A stretch of DNA of 64,000 bases, taken from contig NZ_OY781884.1 of NCBI RefSeq assembly GCF_963677155.1, forward strand, positions 62,001-126,000, written 5' to 3'. Both the position numbers and the translations under genes were made by a program. This document shows, one piece after another, positions 26,157-35,265 of the stretch (position 1 is its first letter; every line of letters starts with the position of its first letter). Source of the DNA: an uncultured Draconibacterium sp. GTDB lineage: Bacteria; Bacteroidota; Bacteroidia; Bacteroidales; Prolixibacteraceae. The notes below the pieces were generated by a model. That model was not told the origin of the DNA, did no database searches, and saw only the letters and a list, made by a program, of their open reading frames with translations.

Positions 26157-27275
26157 ATGAAGCAACTAACAACTATATTAATCCTGTTTTTGACTTCGAT
26201 TGGTATGCAAGCCCAAACGATTGATACATTTCTTTTGGCATATCCGATTTCTAAATATGACACCGTTGCTTACAAAAGAATAATCGAAAAAACGGATAAA
26301 AACAACTTGATTCATGTCCTGGATTATTATCCAAACGGACAGATTCAAATGAATGCCACATATTCGAATTTCGATAAAATGGTAAAAGAAGAACTTCAAT
26401 GCAACTTTCGGTCAAACACGAAGCAAGGGAGATATAAAGAATGGTCAAAGAATGGTCAACTTATTTACGATGCGGAATTCAAAAATGGATTGAGAGACGG
26501 ATTAGCCGTTTCGTGGTATTACACTGGGACAAAAGAATCTGAAAAAAACTGGAGTAATGGACAATTAAATGGTGTTAGTAAATATTGGGATGAGCAAGGC
26601 AATTTAGAATATGAAATAACATTCAAAAATGGCAGAAATGAATCCCCGGAAACAGTTTCTTACCCATACATTACTTATCTGCCAACCGATTATACAACTG
26701 ATTTATCTAAAGAATATCCCTTATTAATCTTTCTTCATGGAGGCTCTGCTCGTGGAAAAGACACACTTGATTTATATAGTTCGGGACCATTTGACCAAAT
26801 TTATAGAGGTCGCAACTTCCCGTTTATAGTTGTTGCTCCACAATGTCCAAAACATCTTCGCTGGTCGACTGAAAACTGGTTTGAAAATTTCTATTCTGAC
26901 TTGATACAAAAATATAGGATTGATACAAACAGAGTTTATTTAACAGGAGCTAGTCTTGGAGGTTCAGGAACCTGGTATCTCGCAACAAAATATCCTGACA
27001 AATTTACTGCAATTGCCCCAATGAGTGGTTTCACCAGACACATGGATTATATTTCTGACAATGTTGAAAATTTAAAAAACATTCCTATTTGGGCTTTTCA
27101 TGGAGAATCAGACAATGTTGTGCCAGTTGAAGAAACAGATTATTTGATAACCAAACTATCCGAAATAAATAACCAAATCAAATATACAAGAGAAAATGAT
27201 GTTGGTCATTCGATTCATTGGTTAGTATATCCTGAAACTGAAATATATGATTGGTTTTTAAAACATAAAAAATGA
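26157..27275 (+). CDS. Secreted MORN-repeat plus alpha/beta-hydrolase esterase
   Basis: 372 residues. A signal peptide (MKQLTTILILFLTSIGMQAQ) is followed by MORN_2 repeats (about 50-160: YYPNGQIQMNATY, KEWSKNGQLIYDAEFKNGLRDG, YYTGTKESEKNWSNGQLNG). Then comes a carboxylesterase/phospholipase-like domain: PLLIFLHGGSARG, nucleophile elbow LTGASLGGSGTW, Asp in HGESDNVVP and His in VGHSIHW. It is probably periplasmic or surface-located. It starts 6 bp after the IS3 right end, so the IS sits between the preceding palindrome and this gene and may affect its expression. Confidence 0.9.
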   Translation: MKQLTTILILFLTSIGMQAQTIDTFLLAYPISKYDTVAYKRIIEKTDKNNLIHVLDYYPNGQIQMNATYSNFDKMVKEELQCNFRSNTKQGRYKEWSKNGQLIYDAEFKNGLRDGLAVSWYYTGTKESEKNWSNGQLNGVSKYWDEQGNLEYEITFKNGRNESPETVSYPYITYLPTDYTTDLSKEYPLLIFLHGGSARGKDTLDLYSSGPFDQIYRGRNFPFIVVAPQCPKHLRWSTENWFENFYSDLIQKYRIDTNRVYLTGASLGGSGTWYLATKYPDKFTAIAPMSGFTRHMDYISDNVENLKNIPIWAFHGESDNVVPVEETDYLITKLSEINNQIKYTRENDVGHSIHWLVYPETEIYDWFLKHKK

Positions 27276-27551
27276 AATAAAAATAACGGGCTATAACAAA
27301 GAACTAAGGTAAACCCACCTAAATCTTCAAATAATTTTTCTTTTCAAACAACCTGTTTTTTGAGGCCTCCGCTCGTGTCTCCCGAAACTTTGGGATGTGA
27401 TCGTTGTGCAATTCGGCAGAACTGAAGCCGTTCTTTTCCGCCTGTTTTTCAATAATCGGAGACCAGAAAATGAATAGACAGATTGCAGGATAAATACCAC
27501 ATACACCCGGCATCCTACGATTTGAACCATGGCTTTTCAACTATTTTTCAA
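27276..27551. other. Unassigned segment after the MORN esterase
   Basis: CTATAAC at 27291 looks like the left core of an attC-like site, but no pairing right arm follows. A minus-strand frame at 27319-27540 (73 codons, containing AELHNDHIPKFRETRAEASK) has a protein-like composition but I do not recognise it. It may be a remnant inserted into the site. Confidence 0.3.
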
Positions 27552-27783
27552 AGATTATCCACAAAGTATTGGCTGTCAACTAATAAGTGTTATTTTTTAT
27601 TATTATCTTGTTACCTTTAAAAATCGAATAAAGGTCGTAGCCGTTGATTGCGTACCCTGAAATAACAATAAAAAATATCTTAACCATTTCAAATGTTGTT
27701 ATACCTCCTTTTTGGGCGGATAACAACACTTTTTCAGGTGCTACAAGCGATATCGCAACAATGATGATGCTTACCAGTTAGGT
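27552..27783 (+). repeat. Family II element (long form) with attC-like right half
   Basis: It begins near GATTATCCACAA, contains TATCTTGTTACCTTTAAAA, then the palindrome GTTGTTATACC...GGATAACAAC and ends ATGATGCTTACCAGTTAGGT (core at 27777-27783). The same 230 bp occur inverted at 39391-39610, and the right half at 12364-12454. All three copies lie just upstream of a cassette gene. Confidence 0.65.
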
Positions 27784-27841
27784 ACAAGGCAAAAAAACGA
27801 TGAAATCATAAAACAAGCAATGATAAATAATTTGAAATTAT

Positions 27842-29869
27842 ATGAGAACAACATTTTTACTAATATTTTTAACATTTTCCATTTTAGGAAAATCACAAAT
27901 TGCAAAAGAAATCAATGTAGAAACAGCAGGCAGTTTAAGCACTTTATTAACTGAAAGTGAAAAAAGTACAGTTACTGACTTAACTGTAACCGGAACAATA
28001 AATGCACTTGATATAAAGTGTATGCGGGATCAAATTACTTATCTAACAAATATTGATTTAAGTGATGCAAATATTGCTGCATTTGATGGGATTGCCTTAT
28101 CAAGTGTATCATATTCCTATCCTGCTAATGAAATGCCAAGGTCTTCATTTTATAATGGTACTGCAGGGAAAGCAAAAATAACGCTTGTTTCAATAATTCT
28201 ACCTAGTTCGTTAACTTCAATAGGAGAATATGCATTTTATTTATGCGAAAATATAAAATCCATTAATATTGGTAATTTAATTACAAATATTGGTAGTAGA
28301 TCGTTTATGGGCTGTTACGGATTAACAGCAGTTACAATGGGACCCTCAGTAATTACAATTCAACGAGAAGCATTTCAATATTGCTATGCATTAAAAAACA
28401 TAAACTTTAGCGAAAATATTACATATATTGGAGAGGATGCATTTACTCACTGCGCAATAGACAAAGTCGTATTTCCAAACTCGATGACAACGATAGATGA
28501 TGCCTTTAGGCAGTGTGATTATTTAAAAGAAGTTACAATTCCTACTTCAATAACTAATATTTCAAATTAGGCATTTGAATATTGCTATGGTTTAAATACA
28601 ATTTTTTCATTAAATACAACACCTCCTGTTTGTGAGGCTTATAGTTTTTATTTGGTACCAAATGTAACTTCTGTATATGTTCCTGCTTCTTCTGTAAATG
28701 CGTACAAATCAGCGCCTGTGTGGGGGGATAATTTTTATTCTGTTATTAAACCCATTCCTTCCATTACAGCATTTAGTATTCCAACTCAAATAGGAAGTGC
28801 ATCAATAAATGAGGCAGATAAAACCATATTAGTAACATTACCTTATACTACAACACTAAATAATTTAATTGCAACTTATACTTTATCAGCAGGAGCCACT
28901 GCAAAGATTGGAACAACAGTTCAAACATCGGGAACAACTGCAAATGATTTTTCTTCGCCTGTAGTTTATGCAATAACTTCTGAGGATGGATTGGTAACTG
29001 AAAACTGGACAGTTAATGTTACAATAGCAAATACATTGGCCAATATAACCTCATTTACTATTCCAAATCAAACAGGAAGTACAGTAATAAATGAAGAAGA
29101 CAGTACCATCTCAGTAACTTTACCCTATAGTACATCCGTTGATAATTTGATAGCATCATTTACTTTATCAGCAGGTGCAATTGCAAGGGTTGATACAACA
29201 ATTCAAACTTCTGGAACAACTGCCAATGATTTTACTTCGCCCGTAGTTTATGCAATAATTTCCGAGGATGGATTAACAATAAAAAACTGGACAGTTAATG
29301 TTACTATTGCAAAGAATACGTTAGCGAATATAATATCATTTAGTATTCCAAATCAAACAGGAGATACAGTGATAAATGAAGAAGACAGAACCATATCGGT
29401 AACTCTACCCTATGGCACATCAGCAAATAATTTAGTAGCAATATATACTTTATCGGCAGGAGCAACCGCAAAGGTTGGAACGACGATTCAAACATCAGGA
29501 ATAACTGCAAATGATTTTACTTCGCCGGTAGTTTATACAATAACATCGGAGGATGGATTAACATCAAATAACTGGACCGTTAATGTCTCTCAAATAACTG
29601 GAGTTAACTCAATTCTAAATTCAATTGAAACTAAGGTTTTTCCTAATCCATCAGAAGGTATATTTAAACTAAGGTTAAAATCCTCTGAATATGTAAATAT
29701 CAAGTTTGAAATAATAAATTCTTTAGGAACAATAATTCTAAATAGAAAAGTAAATTTTAGTGGAGAAAAAGATGAATTAATCGATTTATCTCATGCTTCT
29801 AAGGGTATTTATTTTTTGAGAATATGTACCGACAATAATCAAGAACAATTAAAATTATTACTTAAATAA
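27842..29869 (+). pseudogene. BspA-like LRR surface protein with T9SS sorting domain, split by an in-frame stop
   Basis: The gene would encode about 675 residues. It has a signal peptide (MRTTFLLIFLTFSILGKSQ), LRR_5/BspA repeats (about 100-260: SLTSIGEYAFYLCENIKSI and similar), three roughly 90-residue repeats (each starting xITxFxIPxQxG and ending EDGLxxxNWTVNV, DUF5018-like) and a type IX secretion C-terminal domain (KVFPNPSEGIFKL to the end). A TAG at 28568-28570 interrupts the frame between LRR and repeat parts; both sides are in the same frame and contiguous. A single C-to-T change (CAG to TAG) would explain it. Function would be surface adhesion or glycan binding. Confidence 0.85.
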
Positions 29870-29945
29870 TTGGTTTAAAACAAACATATTTATATTTAAA
29901 AATGATTAGTTAAGACTAATAAAACTTTATATAAAAAAGCCCAGT

Positions 29946-30136
29946 ACCTAACAAAAGCTGTATGTAATGCGGGTTGCAGCGGTTTTTGCAGCTGTGGTTC
30001 ATTGTTGCAACACCGCCAATTCGTCAATGACGATTTGGCGATAGAAACTAAAATATGAATAAACAAATTGGCTCAGTGGAAGCTTGACTGTGAAGCGTTT
30101 CAAAGTCCCGCACTCCACATAGCCAAACCGTTGTGT
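29946..30136 (+). repeat. attC-like site, family III (long)
   Basis: ACCTAAC (29946-29952, exact RYYYAAC) to GTTGTGT (30130). The arms GCTGTATGTAATGCGGG and CCCGCACTCCACATAGC pair; CCAATTCG and CAAATTGG form an inner stem. It resembles the site at 21739 along its whole length. Confidence 0.7.
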
Positions 30137-30213
30137 GCAATTCGCCACATAAGCACTTCCAAAATAGATTTAAACACAAATTATCTATTTCTACAGAGCT
30201 TATTAAATCCTGT

Positions 30214-30310
30214 TGCTAACGTAAAATGGGCTGCGGAAATGAGCTGAAAAATGATAAATTTGAGTAAAAGTTAAACAGCTGAAAATCAGAAACTAATTTT
30301 TACGTTAGCC
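30214..30310 (+). repeat. attC-like site, short and highly symmetrical
   Basis: TGCTAACGTAAAA (30214) pairs with TTTTTACGTTAGC at the right end (core 30304-30310). An inner arm GAGCTG pairs with CAGCTG. Only 77 bp without any gene separate it from the preceding site, so it marks an empty or deleted cassette. Confidence 0.7.
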
Positions 30311-30364
30311 AGAATTTTAAAGACGATTAACTAACATAATACGATATATATCTAAAAACATAAA

Positions 30365-30620
30365 ATGAAAATTATTTGGATAGCAAATTACGACGAAAAT
30401 GAAATTAAAATCGAGAACACTTGGTTTAACGGAGAACGATTATTCGTGAATGGAAAATTACAAGACGAAAGGTTCAACCTCTTTTCTGCCGACTTATTGG
30501 GACACGTATGGACAAAAGATGGAGAAAAGAAAGATAATTAAGGTAAATCTTGGTGACTGGTTCAAGATAAGTTGTAGGTTATTTGTTGATGATGAGTTTA
30601 TTGAAACCCAACAAGTATAA
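30365..30620 (+). pseudogene. Small unrecognised protein gene with a probable frameshift
   Basis: ATG 30365 opens a 58-codon frame (MKIIWIANYDENEIKIENTW to KDGEKKDN, stop 30539). The overlapping frame, with its own ATG at 30519, continues KIIKVNLGDWFKISCRLFVD to a stop at 30618-30620. Joined by a one-base deletion near 30531 they give an 84-residue protein with continuous character. I do not recognise the family. Two overlapping small proteins are the alternative. Confidence 0.55.
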
Positions 30621-30655
30621 TAACCCAATTATAGCTATTAGATTTAGTGTTGAAC
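30606..30655 (+). repeat. Possible minimal attC-like site (weak)
   Basis: ACCCAAC (30606) and GTTGAAC (30649-30655) match the two consensus cores 50 bp apart, with partial pairing of AACA and ATAATA to TGTT and TATTAG. The interior is shorter than any clear site here. Confidence 0.25.
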
Positions 30656-30676
30656 TAAGGATCGAAACTAATAATA

Positions 30677-31483
30677 ATGTATTGTAAAAACTGTCAAACC
30701 GAATTAAACCCAGCACATAAGTACTGCAGCCAATGTGGTGCAAAAATTATTAACAGAAGGATTACCATAAAAAGTCTGATTTCTGACTTATTAATTTCAC
30801 TTGGATGGGACAGTCAATTTTTTGTAACATTCAGAGATTTGATTTTAAGACCTCAATTAGTATTTGAAAAATACCTAAATGGCACAAGAAAAAAACATTC
30901 AAATCCGTTTACCTTTTTTGCTATTGGGGTGGCTCTTTCTGTTTTCGTAATTAACTTTTATTCTGATGAATTAATTAAAATATCTACAAAAACCAGCTTA
31001 AAACCAGCGGAAACTTTAATTGATGGTTTACCCGAAGATGTGAATAACACCAAAAGCAATGACAAAGCTGAATATATGCTAAAACAGCAATCTTTAAATA
31101 AAAAGATAATCGATTTTCAATTCAAATATTACTATTATTTATCATTTCTTTTATTACCCATTTATGCATTTATTGCTTTTCTCATATTTGGGAAACCTAA
31201 TAATTATGGAGAACACCTAGTAATTAATGCATATATACAGGGTTTGCTTTTTTTCTTTAGTTTATTCTTGTTTTTTCTCGCCTTGTTAACCCGCATCGAT
31301 TTCTATACTAGTGGAGGAATTATATCTATGGTTATTTATTATTGTTACGCATATAAAAAATACCGAAAATATTCCATAGGTCAAACTTTAACAAAGCTCT
31401 TGAAATTTTTGGCTTTCATTATAATAATAATGCTGTTATTGGTTGTAATTGGATATATTTTTGGTCGATTTATTGAAAAATAA
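30677..31483 (+). CDS. Zinc-ribbon, DUF3667-like multi-pass membrane protein
   Basis: 268 residues. The N-terminal zinc ribbon CKNCQTELNPAHKYCSQCG is followed by a conserved amphipathic region (ISLGWDSQFFVTFRDLILRP) and five or so membrane segments (about 74-92, 153-173, 183-208, 210-222 and 240-262). This matches the DUF3667 type of Bacteroidota membrane proteins, whose function is unknown. An attC-like site follows 20 bp after the stop. Confidence 0.75.
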   Translation: MYCKNCQTELNPAHKYCSQCGAKIINRRITIKSLISDLLISLGWDSQFFVTFRDLILRPQLVFEKYLNGTRKKHSNPFTFFAIGVALSVFVINFYSDELIKISTKTSLKPAETLIDGLPEDVNNTKSNDKAEYMLKQQSLNKKIIDFQFKYYYYLSFLLLPIYAFIAFLIFGKPNNYGEHLVINAYIQGLLFFFSLFLFFLALLTRIDFYTSGGIISMVIYYCYAYKKYRKYSIGQTLTKLLKFLAFIIIIMLLLVVIGYIFGRFIEK

Positions 31484-31502
31484 ACTTACAACAAAAAACA
31501 GC

Positions 31503-31632
31503 ACACAACAAATTGTAAATTACATTGCGGGGTTCGTGGTGTATCGTTCGCTGGATTCTCGCAACATCGTTCCGTGCCGGACAGGAAATCGCTCCGTGAA
31601 TCCGCCACAAAAACTAACACCAACCGTTAGCA
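31503..31632 (+). repeat. attC-like site, family I
   Basis: ACACAAC (31503) to GTTAGCA (31626-31632). The left arm TTGTAAATTACATTGCGGGG and central GTGCCGGAC region resemble the site at 14301; the right arm is more diverged (GAATCCGCCACAAAAAC). Confidence 0.7.
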
Positions 31633-31777
31633 CTCATAAAACAGAAACGACGAGCTAAACAATAAATTGAAGAAATTATAAAATTACTAATGTATTTTCA
31701 TTCACATTAAAAAAGTAGTAATGAGACCATTTAATCATGACATCTATCGCAAAAAAAAATGATTAGATAGCACTTCT

Positions 31778-31785
31778 TACATTTG
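31778..31785 (+). promoter_or_regulatory. Bacteroidota minus-7 promoter motif for the esterase gene
   Basis: TACATTTG fits TAnnTTTG exactly and lies 30 bp before the ATG at 31815. If functional, this cassette carries its own promoter. Confidence 0.45.
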
Positions 31786-31814
31786 TATTAGTATTAATTT
31801 GAAAAATATAATAA

Positions 31815-32633
31815 ATGAAACAAAAAGTATTTATCTTGACATTTTTACTAATCAATAGTGTTTTAAGTTACTCACAGATTGATTCTATTGACATTATTGC
31901 AGGTAAAAAAATCACAATGTCTTCCAAAGTATTAAATTACAATCCAGATATATATTTAGGATTACCTGCAAATTTTAATGACACAACTGCTTATCCTGTT
32001 ATTGTTATTCTGGATGCTGAATGGTTATTTCCAGCTTTTACAGGGATTACAAAACTAATGGGACAAATGGAAGAAATTCCTAACTGCATTGTTGTCGGAC
32101 TTCCTTTAAATGATAGTTTTAAAGATTATGGAATGGAATTCGCTCCTAAAATTACAGGAGTTCCCCAAAGTGGGCATGCGGATAAAATACTGGAATTCTT
32201 TTCAAAAGAATTATTTCCTTTCATAGAATCAGATTATAATGGTTCAAAAGATAAGATTATTTGGGCTCATTCTGCCCCTGGGGGCCTATTTTGCACATAC
32301 TTGCTATTAGGTTCAGACGAACAGTTTTCAGGGATTATATCATCAAGTCCAAATTTAAGAGGAAACCAAGAATATATAAATGCAGAGAATCCATTTGAAA
32401 AATTATCCCAAAAAGACACAACGTTTTATTATCTATCATTGGGAGCAAATGAAGAAGAAATATTTATAGGGAGAATGCGTCAACAGGTTCTGGAGTTTAA
32501 AGAAAAATTAGAGGAAGAAGCTCCTGAAAATCTAAAATGGATTTATCGGGAGAATGAAAATAGCAATCACTTTACGAATGCATTAAAATCATATATTGAT
32601 GGTATTAAGCTTTATTTTGAAATGATGGAATAA
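31815..32633 (+). CDS. Secreted alpha/beta-hydrolase, IroE/esterase-D-like
   Basis: 272 residues with a signal peptide (VFILTFLLINSVLSYSQ). The esterase domain shows YPVIVILDAEWLF, the nucleophile region IIWAHSAPGGLFCTYLL (Ser in HSAPGG, departing from the usual GxSxGG), SGIISSSPNLR and a C-terminal His in NSNHFTNAL. Related enzymes hydrolyse siderophore trilactones or other esters in the periplasm. The attC-like site starts 8 bp after the stop. Confidence 0.8.
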   Translation: MKQKVFILTFLLINSVLSYSQIDSIDIIAGKKITMSSKVLNYNPDIYLGLPANFNDTTAYPVIVILDAEWLFPAFTGITKLMGQMEEIPNCIVVGLPLNDSFKDYGMEFAPKITGVPQSGHADKILEFFSKELFPFIESDYNGSKDKIIWAHSAPGGLFCTYLLLGSDEQFSGIISSSPNLRGNQEYINAENPFEKLSQKDTTFYYLSLGANEEEIFIGRMRQQVLEFKEKLEEEAPENLKWIYRENENSNHFTNALKSYIDGIKLYFEMME

Positions 32634-32641
32634 TTTACGAG

Positions 32642-32771
32642 TGCTAACAATGGATATACAAAATCGGCGTAATAGTAGTAAGTTCAACGGTTTTAGCCCG
32701 CTTCAAAATTGTAACGGTTTGATGAGTTTGAAACCCGCAATCGCCTACTTTGCATATACTAAACGTTAGCA
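32642..32771 (+). repeat. attC-like site, variant arms
   Basis: TGCTAAC (32642-32648) to GTTAGCA (32765-32771). TATACAAAATCGGCG pairs with CGCCTACTTTGCATATA with bulges. The palindrome architecture is the same as family I but the arm sequence is different, which argues that structure rather than sequence is conserved. Confidence 0.75.
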
Positions 32772-32838
32772 CACATAAGAACACCGAAACGATACAAATT
32801 GTGTCGTCCTAAAATATGTCTACACTAAATAAGTGGAT

Positions 32839-33195
32839 ATGTATAAAAATGATGGAGTAACACGACGTTACAGCGAGAGTTTCAAACTCAAAATTTTAGC
32901 CGAACTTAGTACGGGAAAATACTCAAAACGACAACTATCCCGGATTTACGGGATACAGTCAAGTACAATCAATGAGTGGGTACGAAAGTACGACCGCAAA
33001 GATTTAATGAATACGCGTATTATGGTACAAACAAAAGATGGAATCAGCCGTTTAAAAGAACTTCAAAAAGAAATAGAACAGCTAAAAAAACTCTTGATTA
33101 AAAAGGATTTAGACAAGCTCGTACAAGATTCTTATTTGGAAGTGGCTGCCGAAAACTTAGGCTACAAAAGTGTTGAGGAACTAAAAAAAACTTAA
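32839..33195 (+). CDS. IS3-family transposase OrfA, copy 2
   Basis: 118 residues, almost the same as copy 1 through VEELKK. It has eight instead of nine A near the 3' end, so the frame ends early at TAA 33193. In copy 1 the longer run keeps OrfA open until the OrfB start. The length difference falls exactly in the candidate frameshift site. Confidence 0.85.
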   Translation: MYKNDGVTRRYSESFKLKILAELSTGKYSKRQLSRIYGIQSSTINEWVRKYDRKDLMNTRIMVQTKDGISRLKELQKEIEQLKKLLIKKDLDKLVQDSYLEVAAENLGYKSVEELKKT

Positions 33196-33208
33196 ACATC
33201 AAGCCCTG

Positions 33209-33800
33209 ATGAAAGCTACCTCAACAACAAAACAAACGAGTATAGCAAGCATGTCGGAGGTATGTGGTTGCTTCCACCTAAAACGCGATGCATTCTATAA
33301 ATACATTAAGCGTTGGGAACGCTACAAATCAGTTGAATCGCAAGTAATACAGCTTGTAAAAGAAGAACGGAAAGAGCAACCCAGAGTGGGCGTACGTAAG
33401 CTACACGAAGCCCTGCAACCCTCTTTTGAGGCCAAACAGATTAAACTTGGAAGGGACTCTCTGTTTAATATACTCAGAGCGAATAATATGTTGGTGAAAA
33501 GGAAAAGGGCGTATGCTAAAACAACCAATTCATATCACCATTTCCATAAATACAACAACCTTATCAAGGAGTTGGAAATCACAAAACCAAACCAGGTATG
33601 GGTTTCTGATATTACATACATCAGAACCGTAAAAGGCTTTTGTTATTTAGCGCTGATTACAGACTTGTATTCACGGAAAATAATCGGACATGACAGCGAT
33701 AGCCTGGAGCTATCGGGATGCCTACGGGCCCTCAAAAAGGCCCTGTGGCATACAAGACCAGCGGTCGGACTTATACATCACTCCGACAGAGGCGTGCAAT
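33209..33800 (+). pseudogene. IS3-family transposase OrfB, copy 2, truncated
   Basis: About 197 codons match copy 1 to IHHSDRGVQ. The third catalytic residue is missing. A 3-bp deletion changes HDISDS to HDSDS near 33690. The frame then runs 104 bp into the IS481-like element before stopping at 33904. Non-functional. Confidence 0.88.
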
Positions 33801-35108
33801 GTTCGTTAAGGCACATAGTTTACAAAGTTAAAGTCACATCCTTTACACTATTTTCGGACTTAACCTTGTTGATGATTCTTTATAACTTAAATCATTTTGA
33901 TTAAAGTATCCTAAAAATACATTTCTGAAAAATACCTTCCAAACATCGTTTCCGATTTCTATAGCAGCGACGTATTTTCCTGTTAAAGCACGGGATAAAT
34001 ACACCCAATAATACGACCTCCATCTTATTGCTCCGCTTTTGGTTACATACATCACTTTCATGCCAGGAGAATAGGTCCATTCTTTAATTCTCTCGGGGAA
34101 TGGTTTGTTTGACCCTATATGCACCTATGCTGGTGTCATCATGCCTAAAGCTTCATGTGGCCTGACGTTATTATACTCCTTCACAAAAGCATTTAAAGTG
34201 CGCTGTTGTGTCTTTATCTCAAATGCAGGTGGCATAGCGCATGATGCTTTTAAATCCCGGTGCATGCGTTCATGCCTACCATTTTGTTCGGGATGCGATG
34301 GGTCTGAGAATACGGGTAAAATCCCCAGTTCAATAAACCAATATGACAACCTCGAGAAACGCTGTATTGAGGTTGCAGCAGCAAATGGAGAACCGTTGTC
34401 AGTATGTACCTGCCTTGGGAGTCCAAACATCCTGAAAACCCTTATAAACTCTTTCTTTACGGATTTTAAGTCTTCATGTAAATGAGCTTTGGCAGAGAAC
34501 AAAAAACGGCTTTTTGAGTCTGCAATGGTCAAAGGGTGGCAGTATATTTATTGCCCATTTTAAACTTTCCTTTATAGTCGGCACTCCATACCTCATTACA
34601 CTGTTGTGGGTCAAAAATAGGGTAAGTAGGCTTTATCCTCCTTAATCTTTTTTGAGGTTTCACCAGGCCGTTTTTTTTCAGGATATTGTGTACTGTAACC
34701 ACCGATGGGATTTGATTTTCAGTAAAGTCGTTAAACAACAAAACTCTTAGTTTTTTTGCCCCCCAGGTTTTGTGCCTTTCTTTCAATTTTAAAACTTTAT
34801 CCACCACTTTAGGGCCTGTTTGGTTGGGATGGTGTATTGGTGCTTTAGAATTGTCCAATAGGCCTTCTAACCCAAATTTTTCATACTTGTTTATCAGTTT
34901 GTACGCTGTCGGCCTTGAAATTTCAAAAGCCCGGCATAATTCTGAAATGGAATATTTTTGAGAGTTCCATTCACAGATAAATTCAATTTTTTGTTCCATA
35001 GTTATTGTTTCTTTCCAAGGCATAATGATCTCTTTTTAGATCAATTTACGACTTCAAAAAGTGTAAACTATGTCCCTTTAACTTTGTAAAGAATGTCCCT
35101 TTATCATA
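33801..35108 (-). mobile_element. Decayed IS481-like insertion sequence inserted in IS3 copy 2
   Basis: The ends are inverted repeats of at least 40 bp: AAGGCACATAGTTTACAAAG at the left, AAGGGACATTCTTTACAAAG when the right is reversed, then AGTTAAAG and a second TTTACAC in both. The exact boundaries (about 33800 and 35108) and target duplication could not be fixed. It encodes a single, broken DDE transposase on the minus strand. Confidence 0.8.
33843..35023 (-). pseudogene. IS481-type DDE transposase, frameshifted and with an internal stop
   Basis: Three pieces are read right to left. 35023-34529 has the HTH (YSISELCRAFEISRPTAYKL) and the first Asp in EVWSADYKGKF. 34532-34125 has the second Asp in VHTDNGSPF and the Glu region HERMHRDLK. 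34124-33843 has the C-terminal SNKPFPERIKEW region. A one-base deletion near 34548 separates pieces one and two; an in-frame TAG separates two and three. The product would be inactive. Confidence 0.85.
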
Positions 35109-35117
35109 CCAAATTGG

Positions 35118-35251
35118 CTGTAACGGAAAATTGTATGTTGCTGTAGCGGATTCGCGGAAAGATTTTCCGTCCGATAGGACGGAACTGCGAAACGAGAATC
35201 CAGCGAACGACACACCACAAACCCCGCAATGCAATTTACAAAGTGTTAGCT
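35118..35251 (-). repeat. attC-like site, family I, minus orientation
   Basis: Read on the minus strand it begins AGCTAAC (35251) and ends GTTACAG (35124-35118). The left arm TTGTAAATTGCATTGCGGGG and right arm AATCCGCTACAGCAACATACAA pair with bulges. It is the first site in the reverse orientation, right next to the IS cluster. Confidence 0.75.
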
Positions 35252-35265
35252 GTGGTTTTTGATTT

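Larger units (their letters stand above)
32800..33800 (+). mobile_element. IS3-family insertion sequence, copy 2, 3'-truncated
   Basis: From TGTGTCGTCC at 32800 the sequence follows copy 1 closely up to 33800, where an IS481-like element begins. The right third, including the catalytic Glu region and right end, is absent on both sides of the IS481-like element, so it was lost rather than merely displaced. Confidence 0.88.

Noticed and set aside
33843..35023. Three separate genes in the IS481-like element
   Set aside because: The pieces line up as consecutive parts of a single DDE transposase broken by one frameshift and one stop.
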